From positions 1 to 56,437 of the forward strand of contig CAMDFC010000008.1 of assembly GCA_945897185.1 (NCBI GenBank): a stretch of 56,437 bases of DNA. Direction: 5' to 3'. Made by a program: the position numbers and the translations under genes. How positions within the stretch are numbered: the first letter of the stretch is position 1; each line of letters opens with the position of its first letter. The notes under the pieces are model-generated. The model had not been told where the DNA came from. It searched no databases and saw nothing but the letters and a program-made list of their open reading frames with translations. The stretch comes from Chitinophaga pinensis (GTDB lineage: Bacteria > Bacteroidota > Bacteroidia > Chitinophagales > Chitinophagaceae). Shown in pieces: positions 34,836 through 44,288 of this stretch.

Positions 34836-36647
34836 ATGAACAAAATTTATTTTTTTGCCCTTTGCCTTGTCGGAAGTTCTATGCTTTTGTCAAGCTGCAG
34901 AAAAACAGAACAAGAACTTACAGGAATTGTAAAGCTGCCTGGCTCCAGAATTGGGTTAGGTGTGATGGATATAGATGGTAACAAATATCCAAGTGTGGTT
35001 TTTTCTAATGGACAGGAGTGGATGAGTCAGAACCTGAGAGTAAAAAGATTTAGGGATGGCTCACCTATCCCAGATGTACAAGATGGTACGCAATGGTCGC
35101 AACTAACAACTGCTGCGCGTTACAGCTCTCATCCAAATACGCCTGCGCCTATTAATTTTTATTACGATACATTATATGGTCAGTTGTACAATTACCATGC
35201 AGTGTCCAATCCATCTAGACTTTGTCCCGCTGGCTGGCATGTTCCAACAGACAACGAATGGAAGCAACTCGAAAAAGCAATGGGTTTACAAGATCCTGAA
35301 TTGGATAATTTAGGATGGAGAGGAGACCAAACACAAAATATTTCTGGAAAATTGATGGCCAATCCAGACGATTACGATTTGTTGCCTATATGGTTTCAGG
35401 GAGGTGGCACAAATTCAAGTGGATTTAATGCTGTTTCAAATGGGTGGCGTTCATCCACTGGGAGGTTTGATTCAGAGTCAGAATATTTTCAATCGTATTG
35501 GTGGAGTATACCAGAGACAGGCACGAAATCCGCATGGGCAAGAGGTTTAGATGCGGGTCAATGGGGAGTTGATAGAAATTTATTTGACAAAAAGACTGGC
35601 TTTAGTATCCGATGCATAAAAGGAGAAGCCGCAATTGCTCCTAATAATTTTACTAATATAAAAAATGATGAATTTGTTGAGGTGGCTAATCAAGCAAAAA
35701 TATTTAATATAAATATCAGCGGAACAATAGGTAGTGATGGAGGAAGTCCGATTTTAAAAAGTGGTGTTTGTTGGAGCACAATGCCTAACCCAACATTAGA
35801 CGATAGTTTAGTTCTAAGTACAGACAAGCAAAATATAGCTGTTGCTGTAAAAATAGGTGGAGAAGACAGAGAAATTTATTTCAGGGTTTTTGCTTTAAAC
35901 GAATATGGCATCGGCTATAGCGATAATATAAAATCAAAAACTCCGTTAAAGACAGTAAAAGATATAGAGGGTAATGAGTACAAAACATTCTTACTACCTT
36001 CTGGAACAAGATGGATGTCGGAAAATCTTAGATCCTCAAAATTTGCAGGTGGTCAACCTATACCAAACATCACAGATGGCAATGCTTGGGGAGAACTCAC
36101 TACATCAGCATGGTCGTATTACGACAATAATCCCAGTTTTAATATTCCTCACGGAAAGCTTTATAATTTTTTTGCTGTTCTTGATTACATGAATATTTGT
36201 CCCTCTGGATGGCATGTATCTACCGACGAGGACTGGAGGGAACTTGAAGTTTTCCTTGGGATGAGTGTCGAAGAAAGCCTGTACGATTCTTTTTATAAAG
36301 GCACAAGAGGAATCAGCTCAAATGTTGGAGGAAAACTTAAAAGTACAAGCGGTTGGAATAACAATGGCAATGGAACAGATGCACTTGGATTTAATGCAAA
36401 ACCTTCTGGAGATAGAAGTGCTACACAAGGCATCCTTGGTGGGTGGAGTTCTAGCTTTGATGTCATCAACCAAAATGCACGCTTTTGGACACGTTCTTTT
36501 GACAGTAATGGCAAAGCATGGGAAAGAATCATCACTTATTACAACGGAGATGTTTCAAGAATAGCAGGGGTTACTGATAAAAATTTAGGATATAATTTCA
36601 ATCACTCTAAAGATGGCTTATCTGTTCGATGTGTTCAGAACAAGTGA
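34836..36647 (+). CDS. Lipoprotein with two FISUMP domains
   Basis: A 603-residue protein with a lipobox (LLSSC, Cys21). Two FISUMP (Fibrobacter succinogenes major paralogous) domains are visible: residues about 45-262 (EWMSQNLRV, CPAGWHVPTDNEW, SIRCIKGE) and about 360-600 (RWMSENLRS, CPSGWHVSTDEDW, SVRCVQNK). Between them is a fibronectin-like segment of about 90 residues (GSDGGSPILKSGVCWSTMP). Proteins of this type are surface lipoproteins of unknown role, abundant in gut and environmental Bacteroidota. It ends 9 bp before the DUF5690 gene. Confidence 0.9.
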   Translation: MNKIYFFALCLVGSSMLLSSCRKTEQELTGIVKLPGSRIGLGVMDIDGNKYPSVVFSNGQEWMSQNLRVKRFRDGSPIPDVQDGTQWSQLTTAARYSSHPNTPAPINFYYDTLYGQLYNYHAVSNPSRLCPAGWHVPTDNEWKQLEKAMGLQDPELDNLGWRGDQTQNISGKLMANPDDYDLLPIWFQGGGTNSSGFNAVSNGWRSSTGRFDSESEYFQSYWWSIPETGTKSAWARGLDAGQWGVDRNLFDKKTGFSIRCIKGEAAIAPNNFTNIKNDEFVEVANQAKIFNINISGTIGSDGGSPILKSGVCWSTMPNPTLDDSLVLSTDKQNIAVAVKIGGEDREIYFRVFALNEYGIGYSDNIKSKTPLKTVKDIEGNEYKTFLLPSGTRWMSENLRSSKFAGGQPIPNITDGNAWGELTTSAWSYYDNNPSFNIPHGKLYNFFAVLDYMNICPSGWHVSTDEDWRELEVFLGMSVEESLYDSFYKGTRGISSNVGGKLKSTSGWNNNGNGTDALGFNAKPSGDRSATQGILGGWSSSFDVINQNARFWTRSFDSNGKAWERIITYYNGDVSRIAGVTDKNLGYNFNHSKDGLSVRCVQNK

Positions 36648-36656
36648 TGACTAAGC

Positions 36657-37943
36657 ATGTCAAATAGAAAGTTTATGTCATTACTAACCAAAGATAAATC
36701 CATTGCACTTTATGCTGCCTTCGTATCTTTTGGCACCTATGTATTTATTTTTGGGTTTAGGAAATCATTTACGGTTTGCACTTTTGATGGTTTAACTTTT
36801 GGTCCAATTGCGTTTAAAACGGCTTTGGTAATTAGTCAAATGCTGGGTTATTTATTGGCAAAGTTTTATGGCATTAAATTTATCTCAGGATTAAAAAAAG
36901 TCAACCGATATAAAATCATTTTTTTGCTGACCGGAATTTCTTGGTTGGCTTGGTTATTATTTGCCATTGTTCCCGCGCCATACAATGTTGCTTTTTTATT
37001 CTTAAACGGATTTCCATTGGGCATGTTATGGGGTGTTGTTTTTTCTTATGTTGAGGGACGAAAAACCACCGACTTTATCGGAGCTGCTTTAGCCGTAAGT
37101 TTTATTTTTTCATCGGGCTGGGTAAAATCAGTCGGGGCCTGGCTAATGGAACAATACCACATTACTGAGTTTTGGGTTCCATTTTTTACTGGCTTGGTTT
37201 TTGCATTGCCCTTGGCAATCTTTGTTTATGGTTTAGAAAAAGTGCCACCCCCCTCTTTGGAAGATGAGGCACTTAGAACAAAACGCATACCAATGACAGC
37301 ATTGGACCGCAAACAGTTATTAAAGCAATACTTACCTGGAATAATTGCATTTGTAGCCATCTATTTATTTGCTACTATTTTTAGAGATATTAAAGATAAT
37401 TTTTCAGCAGAAATGTGGAAAGAGTTGGGCTATGGAGGGAAGCCAGCCGTATTCACACAAACCGAAACCCCTGTCACCATTTTTATCTTAGTTGTTATTG
37501 CCTCAGTTGTTATCATTAAGAATAGCTTCAAAGCTTTAATGGTTGCCCATGTATTAATTATAGTAGGATTTATAATTGCAGGTGGATCTACTTATTTTTT
37601 CACAACGGGTTCATTAGATCCCTTTTGGTGGATGATATGGGTCAGCTTAGGATTATACTTGGTTTATATCCCATTCAATTCTATTTTCTTTGACCGATTG
37701 ATTGCCGCTTTTTCAATGAAAGGAAATGCTGGTTTTTTCATCTACTTAGCCGATGCGGTTGGCTATGTTGGTAGTGTAAGTGTAATGTTGGTAAAAGAAG
37801 GGATGAGCTTAGATATAAAATGGACAGCATTTTTTTCACAAAATGTAATGGCTCTCTCTTTCATTGGTGTTTTTATAACAATCTATGCAATGTATTATTT
37901 TTCCTCAAGGGCAAAAATCACACCATTAGTAAAATTAGACTAG
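36657..37943 (+). CDS. DUF5690 / MFS-like membrane protein
   Basis: A 428-residue protein with about twelve transmembrane helices. The first segment contains FGTYVFIFGFRKSFTV, where the Phe-Arg-Lys is a hallmark of this DUF5690 group, and the middle loop (EKVPPPSLEDEALRTKR) is cytosolic. The fold looks like the major facilitator superfamily, but the substrate is not known. It begins 9 bp after the FISUMP gene, so the two may be cotranscribed. The 94 bp after it contain ATCTTTA-AA-TAAAGAT, a weak hairpin at 37961-37976. Confidence 0.8.
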   Translation: MSNRKFMSLLTKDKSIALYAAFVSFGTYVFIFGFRKSFTVCTFDGLTFGPIAFKTALVISQMLGYLLAKFYGIKFISGLKKVNRYKIIFLLTGISWLAWLLFAIVPAPYNVAFLFLNGFPLGMLWGVVFSYVEGRKTTDFIGAALAVSFIFSSGWVKSVGAWLMEQYHITEFWVPFFTGLVFALPLAIFVYGLEKVPPPSLEDEALRTKRIPMTALDRKQLLKQYLPGIIAFVAIYLFATIFRDIKDNFSAEMWKELGYGGKPAVFTQTETPVTIFILVVIASVVIIKNSFKALMVAHVLIIVGFIIAGGSTYFFTTGSLDPFWWMIWVSLGLYLVYIPFNSIFFDRLIAAFSMKGNAGFFIYLADAVGYVGSVSVMLVKEGMSLDIKWTAFFSQNVMALSFIGVFITIYAMYYFSSRAKITPLVKLD

Positions 37944-38037
37944 GCAGTGAATCGTAAACTATCTTTAAATAAAGATTCCATGATTAAAATATGGAATAAA
38001 TAAGGGAAATTTGTAATTAATAAATAAACCACATTCC

Positions 38038-38331
38038 ATGTTGAAAAAATCCTTTTTTGCATTGCTCATCATAGGGGCATTCGCTTGTAGCAATCAAGAA
38101 AAAACTACTCCAGAGGAAACAGCTTCACCTATGCATCAGCACGAAGAAGCAAAAGCAGTTAAGTATACTCCTGATATGGTTATAAATGCAAAAGACTATA
38201 CCTGTGGCATGCCTGTTACTGCAGGAATTAGTGACACGAGCCACTATGAGGGTAAAGCTTATGGTTTTTGTTCACCTGAGTGTATGGCAGAATTCAAAAA
38301 AGATCCAGCAGCAGCAATTGCTAAAAAATAA
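38038..38331 (+). CDS. Small YHS-domain lipoprotein
   Basis: A 97-residue lipoprotein (GAFAC, Cys17) with a His/Glu-containing linker (MHQHEEAKA) and a YHS-type metal-binding domain: YTCGMPV and AYGFCSPECMAEF, three Cys in all. YHS and related TRASH domains bind metal ions, often copper, and appear in copper and mercury handling. It lies 6 bp before the alcohol dehydrogenase gene. A GAAATTTG element at 38006-38013 is one base from the -7 consensus. Metal identity cannot be told. Confidence 0.82.
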   Translation: MLKKSFFALLIIGAFACSNQEKTTPEETASPMHQHEEAKAVKYTPDMVINAKDYTCGMPVTAGISDTSHYEGKAYGFCSPECMAEFKKDPAAAIAKK

Positions 38332-38337
38332 ACAACC

Positions 38338-39387
38338 ATGACAACAGTAAAAGCATACGGAGCATTTGATAGCAAGAAACCTTTAGCGCCACTAACTATT
38401 GAAAGAAGAGATCTTAAGGAACATGATGTGCATGTAGAGATAATGTATTGCGGTGTTTGTCACTCTGATATCCATACCGTTAGAAATGAATGGAGTGGCA
38501 ATACTAAATACCCAGTGGTACCAGGACATGAAATTATTGGACTAGTGAAAGCTGTTGGTAATGGTGTAACAAAATTTACTGTTGGTCAAACTGTTGGTGT
38601 AGGTGTAATGGTAGATAGCTGTAGAAAATGTAAAAGCTGCATTGATCGTCACGAACAATATTGTGCAGAAGGTATCATAGGCACTTATAACGCTATTGAA
38701 AGAGATGGCTCTGGCATGATTACTTATGGCGGTTATTCAAAGGAAATCATAACGGATGAAAACTATGTGTTGAATATTAAGGAGACAGAAAACCTTGTAG
38801 GTGTTGCACCGCTATTGTGTGCAGGAATTACAACTTACTCTCCATTAAAATTTGCCCAAGTAAAAGAGGGAATGAAAGTAGCGGTTGTAGGTTTGGGTGG
38901 TTTAGGACATATGGCAGTTAAGTTTGCAGTCGCTTTCGGTGCTGAGGTTACAGTCATTTCCACTTCAGCATCTAAGCAAGCTGATGCACAAAAATTAGGT
39001 GCACATCATTTTGTGTTGTCCAGTACACCAAACGCATTAAAGCCATACGATTCGAAATTTGATATTGTATTGGATGCCATTTCAGCGGATCATGATTATA
39101 CAGGATACTTAAACCTCTTGGGATTAAATGGAAAGCTTTTAGTTGTAGGCTTGCCAGAACACCAACCGAAGGTGCACCCGTTTGCATTGATCAAAAATAG
39201 AAGAAGTATCATTGGTTCTATGATTGGCGGTATAGACGAAACCCAAGAAATGCTTGATTTCTGTCATGAAAAGAAAATCTATTCCGAGGTTGAAACAATT
39301 CCCATGTCTTATATCAATGAGGCTTATGAGCGTATGATCAAAGGCGATATCAAGTATCGATTTGTGATTGATCTATCAAGTCTTTAA
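38338..39387 (+). CDS. Zinc-dependent alcohol dehydrogenase (CAD/YahK-like)
   Basis: A 349-residue medium-chain dehydrogenase. Catalytic zinc ligands Cys38 (YCGVCHSD), His64 (GHEIIG) and Cys161 are visible, and the structural zinc site is Cys95, Cys98, Cys101 and Cys109. The nucleotide-binding GLGGLG lies at 185-190, followed by STSASKQ, which suggests NADPH. The subgroup reduces aldehydes, including aromatic ones, to alcohols. It is 6 bp from the YHS lipoprotein gene and probably shares its transcript. Confidence 0.94.
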   Translation: MTTVKAYGAFDSKKPLAPLTIERRDLKEHDVHVEIMYCGVCHSDIHTVRNEWSGNTKYPVVPGHEIIGLVKAVGNGVTKFTVGQTVGVGVMVDSCRKCKSCIDRHEQYCAEGIIGTYNAIERDGSGMITYGGYSKEIITDENYVLNIKETENLVGVAPLLCAGITTYSPLKFAQVKEGMKVAVVGLGGLGHMAVKFAVAFGAEVTVISTSASKQADAQKLGAHHFVLSSTPNALKPYDSKFDIVLDAISADHDYTGYLNLLGLNGKLLVVGLPEHQPKVHPFALIKNRRSIIGSMIGGIDETQEMLDFCHEKKIYSEVETIPMSYINEAYERMIKGDIKYRFVIDLSSL

Positions 39388-39421
39388 TATGCTGGAGCGC
39401 TTAGGAAAGCTTCTTTACTTA

Positions 39422-40717
39422 CTATTTATTTGTTAGACGATAAATAAGCAATGCGGCCCGCTTCGTTAAATAAGGAAGATCATTCAATTTGATTCTTTCG
39501 CCAGGCGCATGTGCACCACTTCCGCTAGCACCTAGTCCGTCTACACAATCCAAATAAGCAGCAATATAGGATATATCGCCTGCGCCTCTGGATCCGGGAT
39601 TGCCGGCAACAGATGGGCCTTGACCAAGGTCTTGAGAAATACCATCGATTACTTTAAGTATAGTTTCATTTCCAGGTGTTGGTGCCATAGAAGGTATGCC
39701 ATCTTCAAATTTGATGCTTGCATTTGTTCCTGTCAAACTCTTGCTTACAATTGCACGCATCGCAGCTCTTGCATTTTCTTTCTGTTGTTCTGTAAGAAAC
39801 CGTAAGTCGCCAGAAACAACAACTGCTGGAGAAATGATATTGTCTTTTCCAATAGCAGAACCAGAGGCCTTGCTGGCGTTGTATTGTATTTCAGACCCTC
39901 CAATAATTAAACCAGGATTAAACGTGAGGTATTGTTCTGAGCTTAGGGTTGTTCTGAATTCGTTGATGATTCGGGCAGCTTCGTAAATGGCGCCATAACC
40001 AGCTCTATCTGAGAAAATTCCAGATGAATGACCTGTTTCAGCAGTCACTTCTAATTTCCAATCACTAGATCCTCTTCTTGCTGTAGCAATTGTATTTAGT
40101 CCAGTTGCTCCTTCAAAACCGATTGCAACTTCAGCCTGTTTGGCACGTTCTATAAAATCTGCGCGACTAACTGAAATAGGCTCTCCTCCTCTTTCTTCAT
40201 CGCCAGTAAAATATGCCGTAATTGTAACATCATCCAATAACCCTTGTGCATGAAGTGCTTGTAAAGCTTTGATCATGATTACGTCTCCGCCCTTCATGTC
40301 GTTCACTCCTTGTCCCGTTGCAGTTGAATCATTCACCATTGTGAAAGGAGTAAAAGGCATATCGGGTTCAAAAACGGTATCCAGGTGCCCAATGAGAAAT
40401 AGTTTTTTCCCTTTCTTCCCTTTTCGTTCAGCAACCAAATGTCCTGCGCGTTTGATAGAATCCGGCATGGGTATCCATGTGCAAGTAAATCCTGCTTTCT
40501 CTAGTTCGCGGGCATAGACTAACCCGACTTTCTTTACGCCTTCAATATTTAGACTACCACTGTTTATATTGGCGGACTCTTTTAGCAAATCAATCGCCTG
40601 ATTGGTGGTTGACTGTATGTATGCCACAACTTTTTTTTCTGTTTTTGATAACCCTTGTGCAGCTGCTATAGTAACCTGAAAGACAGTTAATGCCAGAATG
40701 GAAAATACATACTTCAT
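39422..40717 (-). CDS. M20-family metallopeptidase (glutamate carboxypeptidase-like)
   Basis: A 431-residue exported zinc peptidase from the ATG at 40717, which gives a proper signal peptide (MKYVFSILALTVFQVT, to about residue 20). Metal ligands and catalytic residues are in LIGHLDTVF (His, Asp), VNDMKGGD (bridging Asp), TGDEERGG (catalytic Glu-Glu) and GAHAPGERI (His). The frame stays open to 40870, but that extension lies between genes and overlaps the DUF2892 gene, so it is not used. It probably cleaves peptides or amides in the periplasm. Confidence 0.93.
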   Translation of the reverse strand: MKYVFSILALTVFQVTIAAAQGLSKTEKKVVAYIQSTTNQAIDLLKESANINSGSLNIEGVKKVGLVYARELEKAGFTCTWIPMPDSIKRAGHLVAERKGKKGKKLFLIGHLDTVFEPDMPFTPFTMVNDSTATGQGVNDMKGGDVIMIKALQALHAQGLLDDVTITAYFTGDEERGGEPISVSRADFIERAKQAEVAIGFEGATGLNTIATARRGSSDWKLEVTAETGHSSGIFSDRAGYGAIYEAARIINEFRTTLSSEQYLTFNPGLIIGGSEIQYNASKASGSAIGKDNIISPAVVVSGDLRFLTEQQKENARAAMRAIVSKSLTGTNASIKFEDGIPSMAPTPGNETILKVIDGISQDLGQGPSVAGNPGSRGAGDISYIAAYLDCVDGLGASGSGAHAPGERIKLNDLPYLTKRAALLIYRLTNK

Positions 40718-40808
40718 AAACATAGTGGTATAAAATAAAAATGGGCTATGAAAGCCCAAAGTATGAAAAAAGAGAATGCACCCAAGATAGGCAATGTGTA
40801 TTTCTTTA

Positions 40809-41015
40809 TCATTTCTTAATGGAACAGGTATTGATGCCGAAAATAGTGTAAAGTGGACAAAAGCTAACAAGACCTGTTAATACAAAAAGGACTGCTATTG
40901 CAACAAGTGCCAATCCCAATGTGCCTGTTACTGTACTAGTTAAATAGAGTATTACAAATACCATCGCAAGTAGAACGCGAATCAGTTTATCTAAGTTTCC
41001 CATGTTTTTATTCAT
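40809..41015 (-). CDS. DUF2892 (YgaP-type inner membrane) protein
   Basis: A 68-residue protein with two hydrophobic helices and the DUF2892 ending CPLYTIFGINTCS, whose two Cys are conserved. These proteins often sit with rhodanese or redox genes. Start ATG at 41015, with an alternative at 41003. A CRP/FNR-like dyad lies 67 bp upstream in the divergent region. Confidence 0.88.
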   Translation of the reverse strand: MNKNMGNLDKLIRVLLAMVFVILYLTSTVTGTLGLALVAIAVLFVLTGLVSFCPLYTIFGINTCSIKK

Positions 41016-41082
41016 GATAATTTGAAATTTTAAATGTTAGTTTACAAGGTTTAAACAAAAATATACGCTAACACATCAGTAA

Positions 41083-41102
41083 AAGGTGACTTATATCACC
41101 TT
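41083..41102. promoter_or_regulatory. CRP/FNR-type dyad in the divergent region
   Basis: AAGGTGA (41083-41089) and TCACCTT (41096-41102) form a perfect 7-bp dyad with a 6-bp spacer. The GTGA-N6-TCAC core is the CRP/FNR-superfamily operator layout. It lies between the DUF2892 gene and the DUF5916 gene and could act on either. Confidence 0.5.
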
Positions 41103-41166
41103 CAATAATTTGAATTAAAACTCTTTAGTAGTTATTAAACAGTGAATCCTTAAATTTGAAAATCCC

Positions 41167-43383
41167 ATGATTAGGTTCATTTCACTGATTCTATGTTTAT
41201 TATGTATTAAAACCTCTTTTGCTCAGGCACAGCCACTGAGTACAATGGAGGGTATGCTTGATACAGCCTATTTTGCAAAAAAACATAAAGGGCATATAAA
41301 AATCGATGGTGTTCTTTCAGAGGAAATCTGGCAACAAGCCCAAAAAGCAACCCACTTTATTCAGAATTTCCCCAACGATACGATGATGTCTGCTGCTAGG
41401 TCTGAAGTAATGGTAACCTATGACGACAAGTTTATTTATTTCGCTGGAACATTTCACAATTCTGAAAAACACCAGAAATACGTAACACCATCTCTAAAAA
41501 GAGATTTTAGAGGCGAAGCAAACGATGCAATTGTAATTAGCATAGATCCGTTTATGGACCGTTTGAACTCTTTTTCTTTTGGCATTAATCCATTTGGCGT
41601 GCAGAGAGAAGGATTGGTAGTGAATGGTGGTGTTGTTAGTGAGGACCTTAGTTTGTCGTGGGACAATAAATGGTACAGCGAAGCTAAAATTCATGAGGAT
41701 TACTGGACCATGGAAATGGCGATTCCTTTGGTAACACTCCGATTTAGAAATGGCGCTAACAAATGGTTGATTAATTTCTATAGACTTGATTCTCATAACG
41801 GAGAACGATCTGGTTGGGCAAGAACTCCTAATCAATATCCTATGATTTCATTGGCATTTTCAAAGCCACTTGAGTTTGAAACACCGATTCAAAGAAAAGG
41901 TCCGAATATTTCACTGATTCCTTTCGTCTCCCCTGGCATTACCCGAAAGCCTATTGCTACAAACTCTAATAAATTCAAATCTAAATCAAACTTTGGATTT
42001 GGCGGAGATGCAAAAATTGGGATTGGATCTTCGTTGAATGTAGACCTCACTTTTAACCCAGACTTCTCACAAGTGGAAGTGGATAACCAAGTCACCAACC
42101 TTGACCGATTTGAAATTCTCTTCCCAGAGAAACGTCAGTTCTTTTTAGAGAATGGTGATTTGTTTGCCAATTTTGGCACAGAGGGAGCAAGACCTTTTTT
42201 TTCGAGAAGAATTGGTGTGACTAGAGATCCAAATACGGGGCAGAATATTCAGAATAAAATTGATGCAGGCTTAAGACTAAGTGGCAAAATACACGACGAT
42301 TTAAGAATTGGGGTTTTGCAAATGCGAACGGCTGCCATTGATTCTATAAATGAACCTGCAAATAATTTTTCAGTTATCGCATTACAGCAAAAACTCTTTC
42401 ACAGATCAAGCTTAGGTGTAATATTTACAAACAAGGATGTTGTTGGCACTAAAGATTTTAATAGAGTGGGTGGAATTGAATACAATATCGCTTCAAAAAA
42501 TAATGCTGTAAATGGTAAAGTATTTTATATGCAATCATTTGATCCCTTCAAGACGAAAGACAATGCTTCGTTTGGAACAAATATCATTTATAATACAAGA
42601 AAATTTGAAACCAGACAGCGACTGCAATATATTGGTGAAAATTTTAACCCTGAGGTAGGCTATCTGAGAAGAGCAGGTTTTACAAGACTTGCAGGTGATG
42701 CTCAATTGAAGTATTATCCATCATCCGGAAAAATCAACAGACATGGTCCAATGGTTGATTATGATTTTACTTATTTCCCTGAAAGAGGAATGACAGACTA
42801 TGACCTCAATCTGATGTACAATATTTTGTATAAAAATTTTACACAATTGACTTTTAGATTTAGAAGAGATTATACCAGGCTAACGGCTGATTTTGACCCA
42901 ACCAATACAGGTGGAGAAAAATTAAAAGCAGATGAAAGATTTGTTTACTATTCGATGAATATAAACTTAGTAACCGATCAAAGAAAAAAACTATTTGGCA
43001 GATTTCAAACAAGATCAGGGGAGTATTTCAATGGAACAAGAATAAACTTAGATACAGATATCACTTATAGAATTCAACCTTTTGGAAGTATATCGACTGT
43101 ATTTTCATATAATAAATTGAAATTTCCACAGCCCTACAAGAGTGTTGATTTGATTTTAGTTGGACCCAAAATCGACCTTACCTTTACCCGTTCTTTATTT
43201 TTGTCTGCGTTAGTACAGTACAACAACCAGATAAACAATATCAATACCAATATTAGATTTCAGTGGAGGTTTGCACCTGCTTCTGATTTATTCGTAGTGT
43301 ATACAGACAATTATTATGCAGATACTTACCGTTCTAGAGGAAGTGCACTTGTTTTGAAAGCTACCTATTGGCTTAATCTTTAA
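41167..43383 (+). CDS. DUF5916 outer-membrane protein with CBM9-like domain
   Basis: A 738-residue exported protein (signal to about residue 19, TSFAQ). Residues about 35-230 form a CBM9-like carbohydrate-binding domain (KIDGVLSEEIWQQAQ, YDDKFIYFAGTFH). The rest is DUF5916, a beta-barrel with many alternating aromatic strands, including FSQVEVDNQVTNLDRFE and the conserved FPEKRQFFLEN; it ends with an aromatic strand, as outer-membrane barrels do. A TAAATTTG -7-like box at 41151-41158 leaves almost no leader. Function unknown; probably sugar-linked. Confidence 0.9.
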   Translation: MIRFISLILCLLCIKTSFAQAQPLSTMEGMLDTAYFAKKHKGHIKIDGVLSEEIWQQAQKATHFIQNFPNDTMMSAARSEVMVTYDDKFIYFAGTFHNSEKHQKYVTPSLKRDFRGEANDAIVISIDPFMDRLNSFSFGINPFGVQREGLVVNGGVVSEDLSLSWDNKWYSEAKIHEDYWTMEMAIPLVTLRFRNGANKWLINFYRLDSHNGERSGWARTPNQYPMISLAFSKPLEFETPIQRKGPNISLIPFVSPGITRKPIATNSNKFKSKSNFGFGGDAKIGIGSSLNVDLTFNPDFSQVEVDNQVTNLDRFEILFPEKRQFFLENGDLFANFGTEGARPFFSRRIGVTRDPNTGQNIQNKIDAGLRLSGKIHDDLRIGVLQMRTAAIDSINEPANNFSVIALQQKLFHRSSLGVIFTNKDVVGTKDFNRVGGIEYNIASKNNAVNGKVFYMQSFDPFKTKDNASFGTNIIYNTRKFETRQRLQYIGENFNPEVGYLRRAGFTRLAGDAQLKYYPSSGKINRHGPMVDYDFTYFPERGMTDYDLNLMYNILYKNFTQLTFRFRRDYTRLTADFDPTNTGGEKLKADERFVYYSMNINLVTDQRKKLFGRFQTRSGEYFNGTRINLDTDITYRIQPFGSISTVFSYNKLKFPQPYKSVDLILVGPKIDLTFTRSLFLSALVQYNNQINNINTNIRFQWRFAPASDLFVVYTDNYYADTYRSRGSALVLKATYWLNL

Positions 43384-44177
43384 TCGATCTGTACTTGTGC
43401 AATAATACGAAGTGGACCGCCACTGCCCTTTCCGATTTTCATAGGCAATGCTACTACATAAAGCCCTATTGGTGGTAGTTTATCAAGTGACGCTACATTT
43501 TCAAATCCAGGCCTGTTACTTCCCATCAATATTTGGTGTGTTTTAAAATCTTTTGATTGCCCATAATCAATGCTGGGCGTATCTAACCCTAGGGCTTTGA
43601 TGTTTCTTTTTTCAACCAACCATTGGGTAGTTTCAGGATGGACACCGGGGAAATGAAGTTCTGGAATTGCATCTACGCCTTTTTTAGCGGTACCGAAATA
43701 TTTCTCACGATCTGGATAGAATTGTCCATAACCAGTTTTAAATAAGATAATGGTATTGGGTTTAATTTCACCGTGCTCCAATTCCCATTCTTCTACATCA
43801 GCAATGGTAATTTGGTAGTCGCGGTCTTTCAATGCATTTTTTGAAACATCGATAACAATTGCATTTCCTGTCAGATTTTCTAACGGTAGTTGATCCACAG
43901 TTAATCCATTTTCAGCAAAATGGATGGGTGCATCTAGATGCGTCCCTCCATGCTCAGGAGTTTTAATTGAATAAGATGAATAATAATAACCCGAAGGAGT
44001 CCTTCCCTTTGAATCTGTATTGTGTTCAAAGCCCGAAGGGTTGTTTGGCCAATACAGCGTAGCTGAATCAAAAGCATAGGTAAGGTCTACCCAGTTACGG
44101 TCTGCAAATTGTGGATCATTATCTGCTTGATTGCAAGAAAAAAGCAAGAAGAAAAGAATTATAGTTAATAATCGCAT
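43380..44177 (-). CDS. Cyclase/kynurenine formamidase-like hydrolase, lipoprotein
   Basis: A 265-residue protein with a lipobox (LFSC, Cys15). The metal-binding motif HGGTHLDAPIHF (His76, His80, Asp82, His86) is the HxGTHxDxPxH signature of the cyclase/KynB family, whose members hydrolyse formamide or lactam bonds using zinc or manganese. Export sets it apart from cytosolic KynB. It shares TTAA with the stop of the DUF5916 gene. Substrate unknown. Confidence 0.9.
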   Translation of the reverse strand: MRLLTIILFFLLFSCNQADNDPQFADRNWVDLTYAFDSATLYWPNNPSGFEHNTDSKGRTPSGYYYSSYSIKTPEHGGTHLDAPIHFAENGLTVDQLPLENLTGNAIVIDVSKNALKDRDYQITIADVEEWELEHGEIKPNTIILFKTGYGQFYPDREKYFGTAKKGVDAIPELHFPGVHPETTQWLVEKRNIKALGLDTPSIDYGQSKDFKTHQILMGSNRPGFENVASLDKLPPIGLYVVALPMKIGKGSGGPLRIIAQVQID

Positions 44178-44258
44178 TGGATGTGGGTTTTAAAGATGAA
44201 ATTAAAGAATAAATTCAAGATCAAGCTGAAGTAGCATTCAAATAAAGTAAAATTCACT

Positions 44259-44288
44259 TTGAAATGATTAAAATATTTTTTAGGTTTG
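44259..44288 (+). promoter_or_regulatory. Promoter of mntR-mntH
   Basis: TTG (44259-44261), a 19-bp spacer and TAGGTTTG (44281-44288) match the Bacteroidota housekeeping promoter exactly. The predicted start near 44295 leaves a leader of about 16 nt before the ATG at 44311. Confidence 0.8.

Noticed and set aside
40718-40870. Longer N-terminus of the M20 peptidase
   Set aside because: The extension lies upstream of a good signal peptide and overlaps the DUF2892 gene; ATG at 40717 is better.
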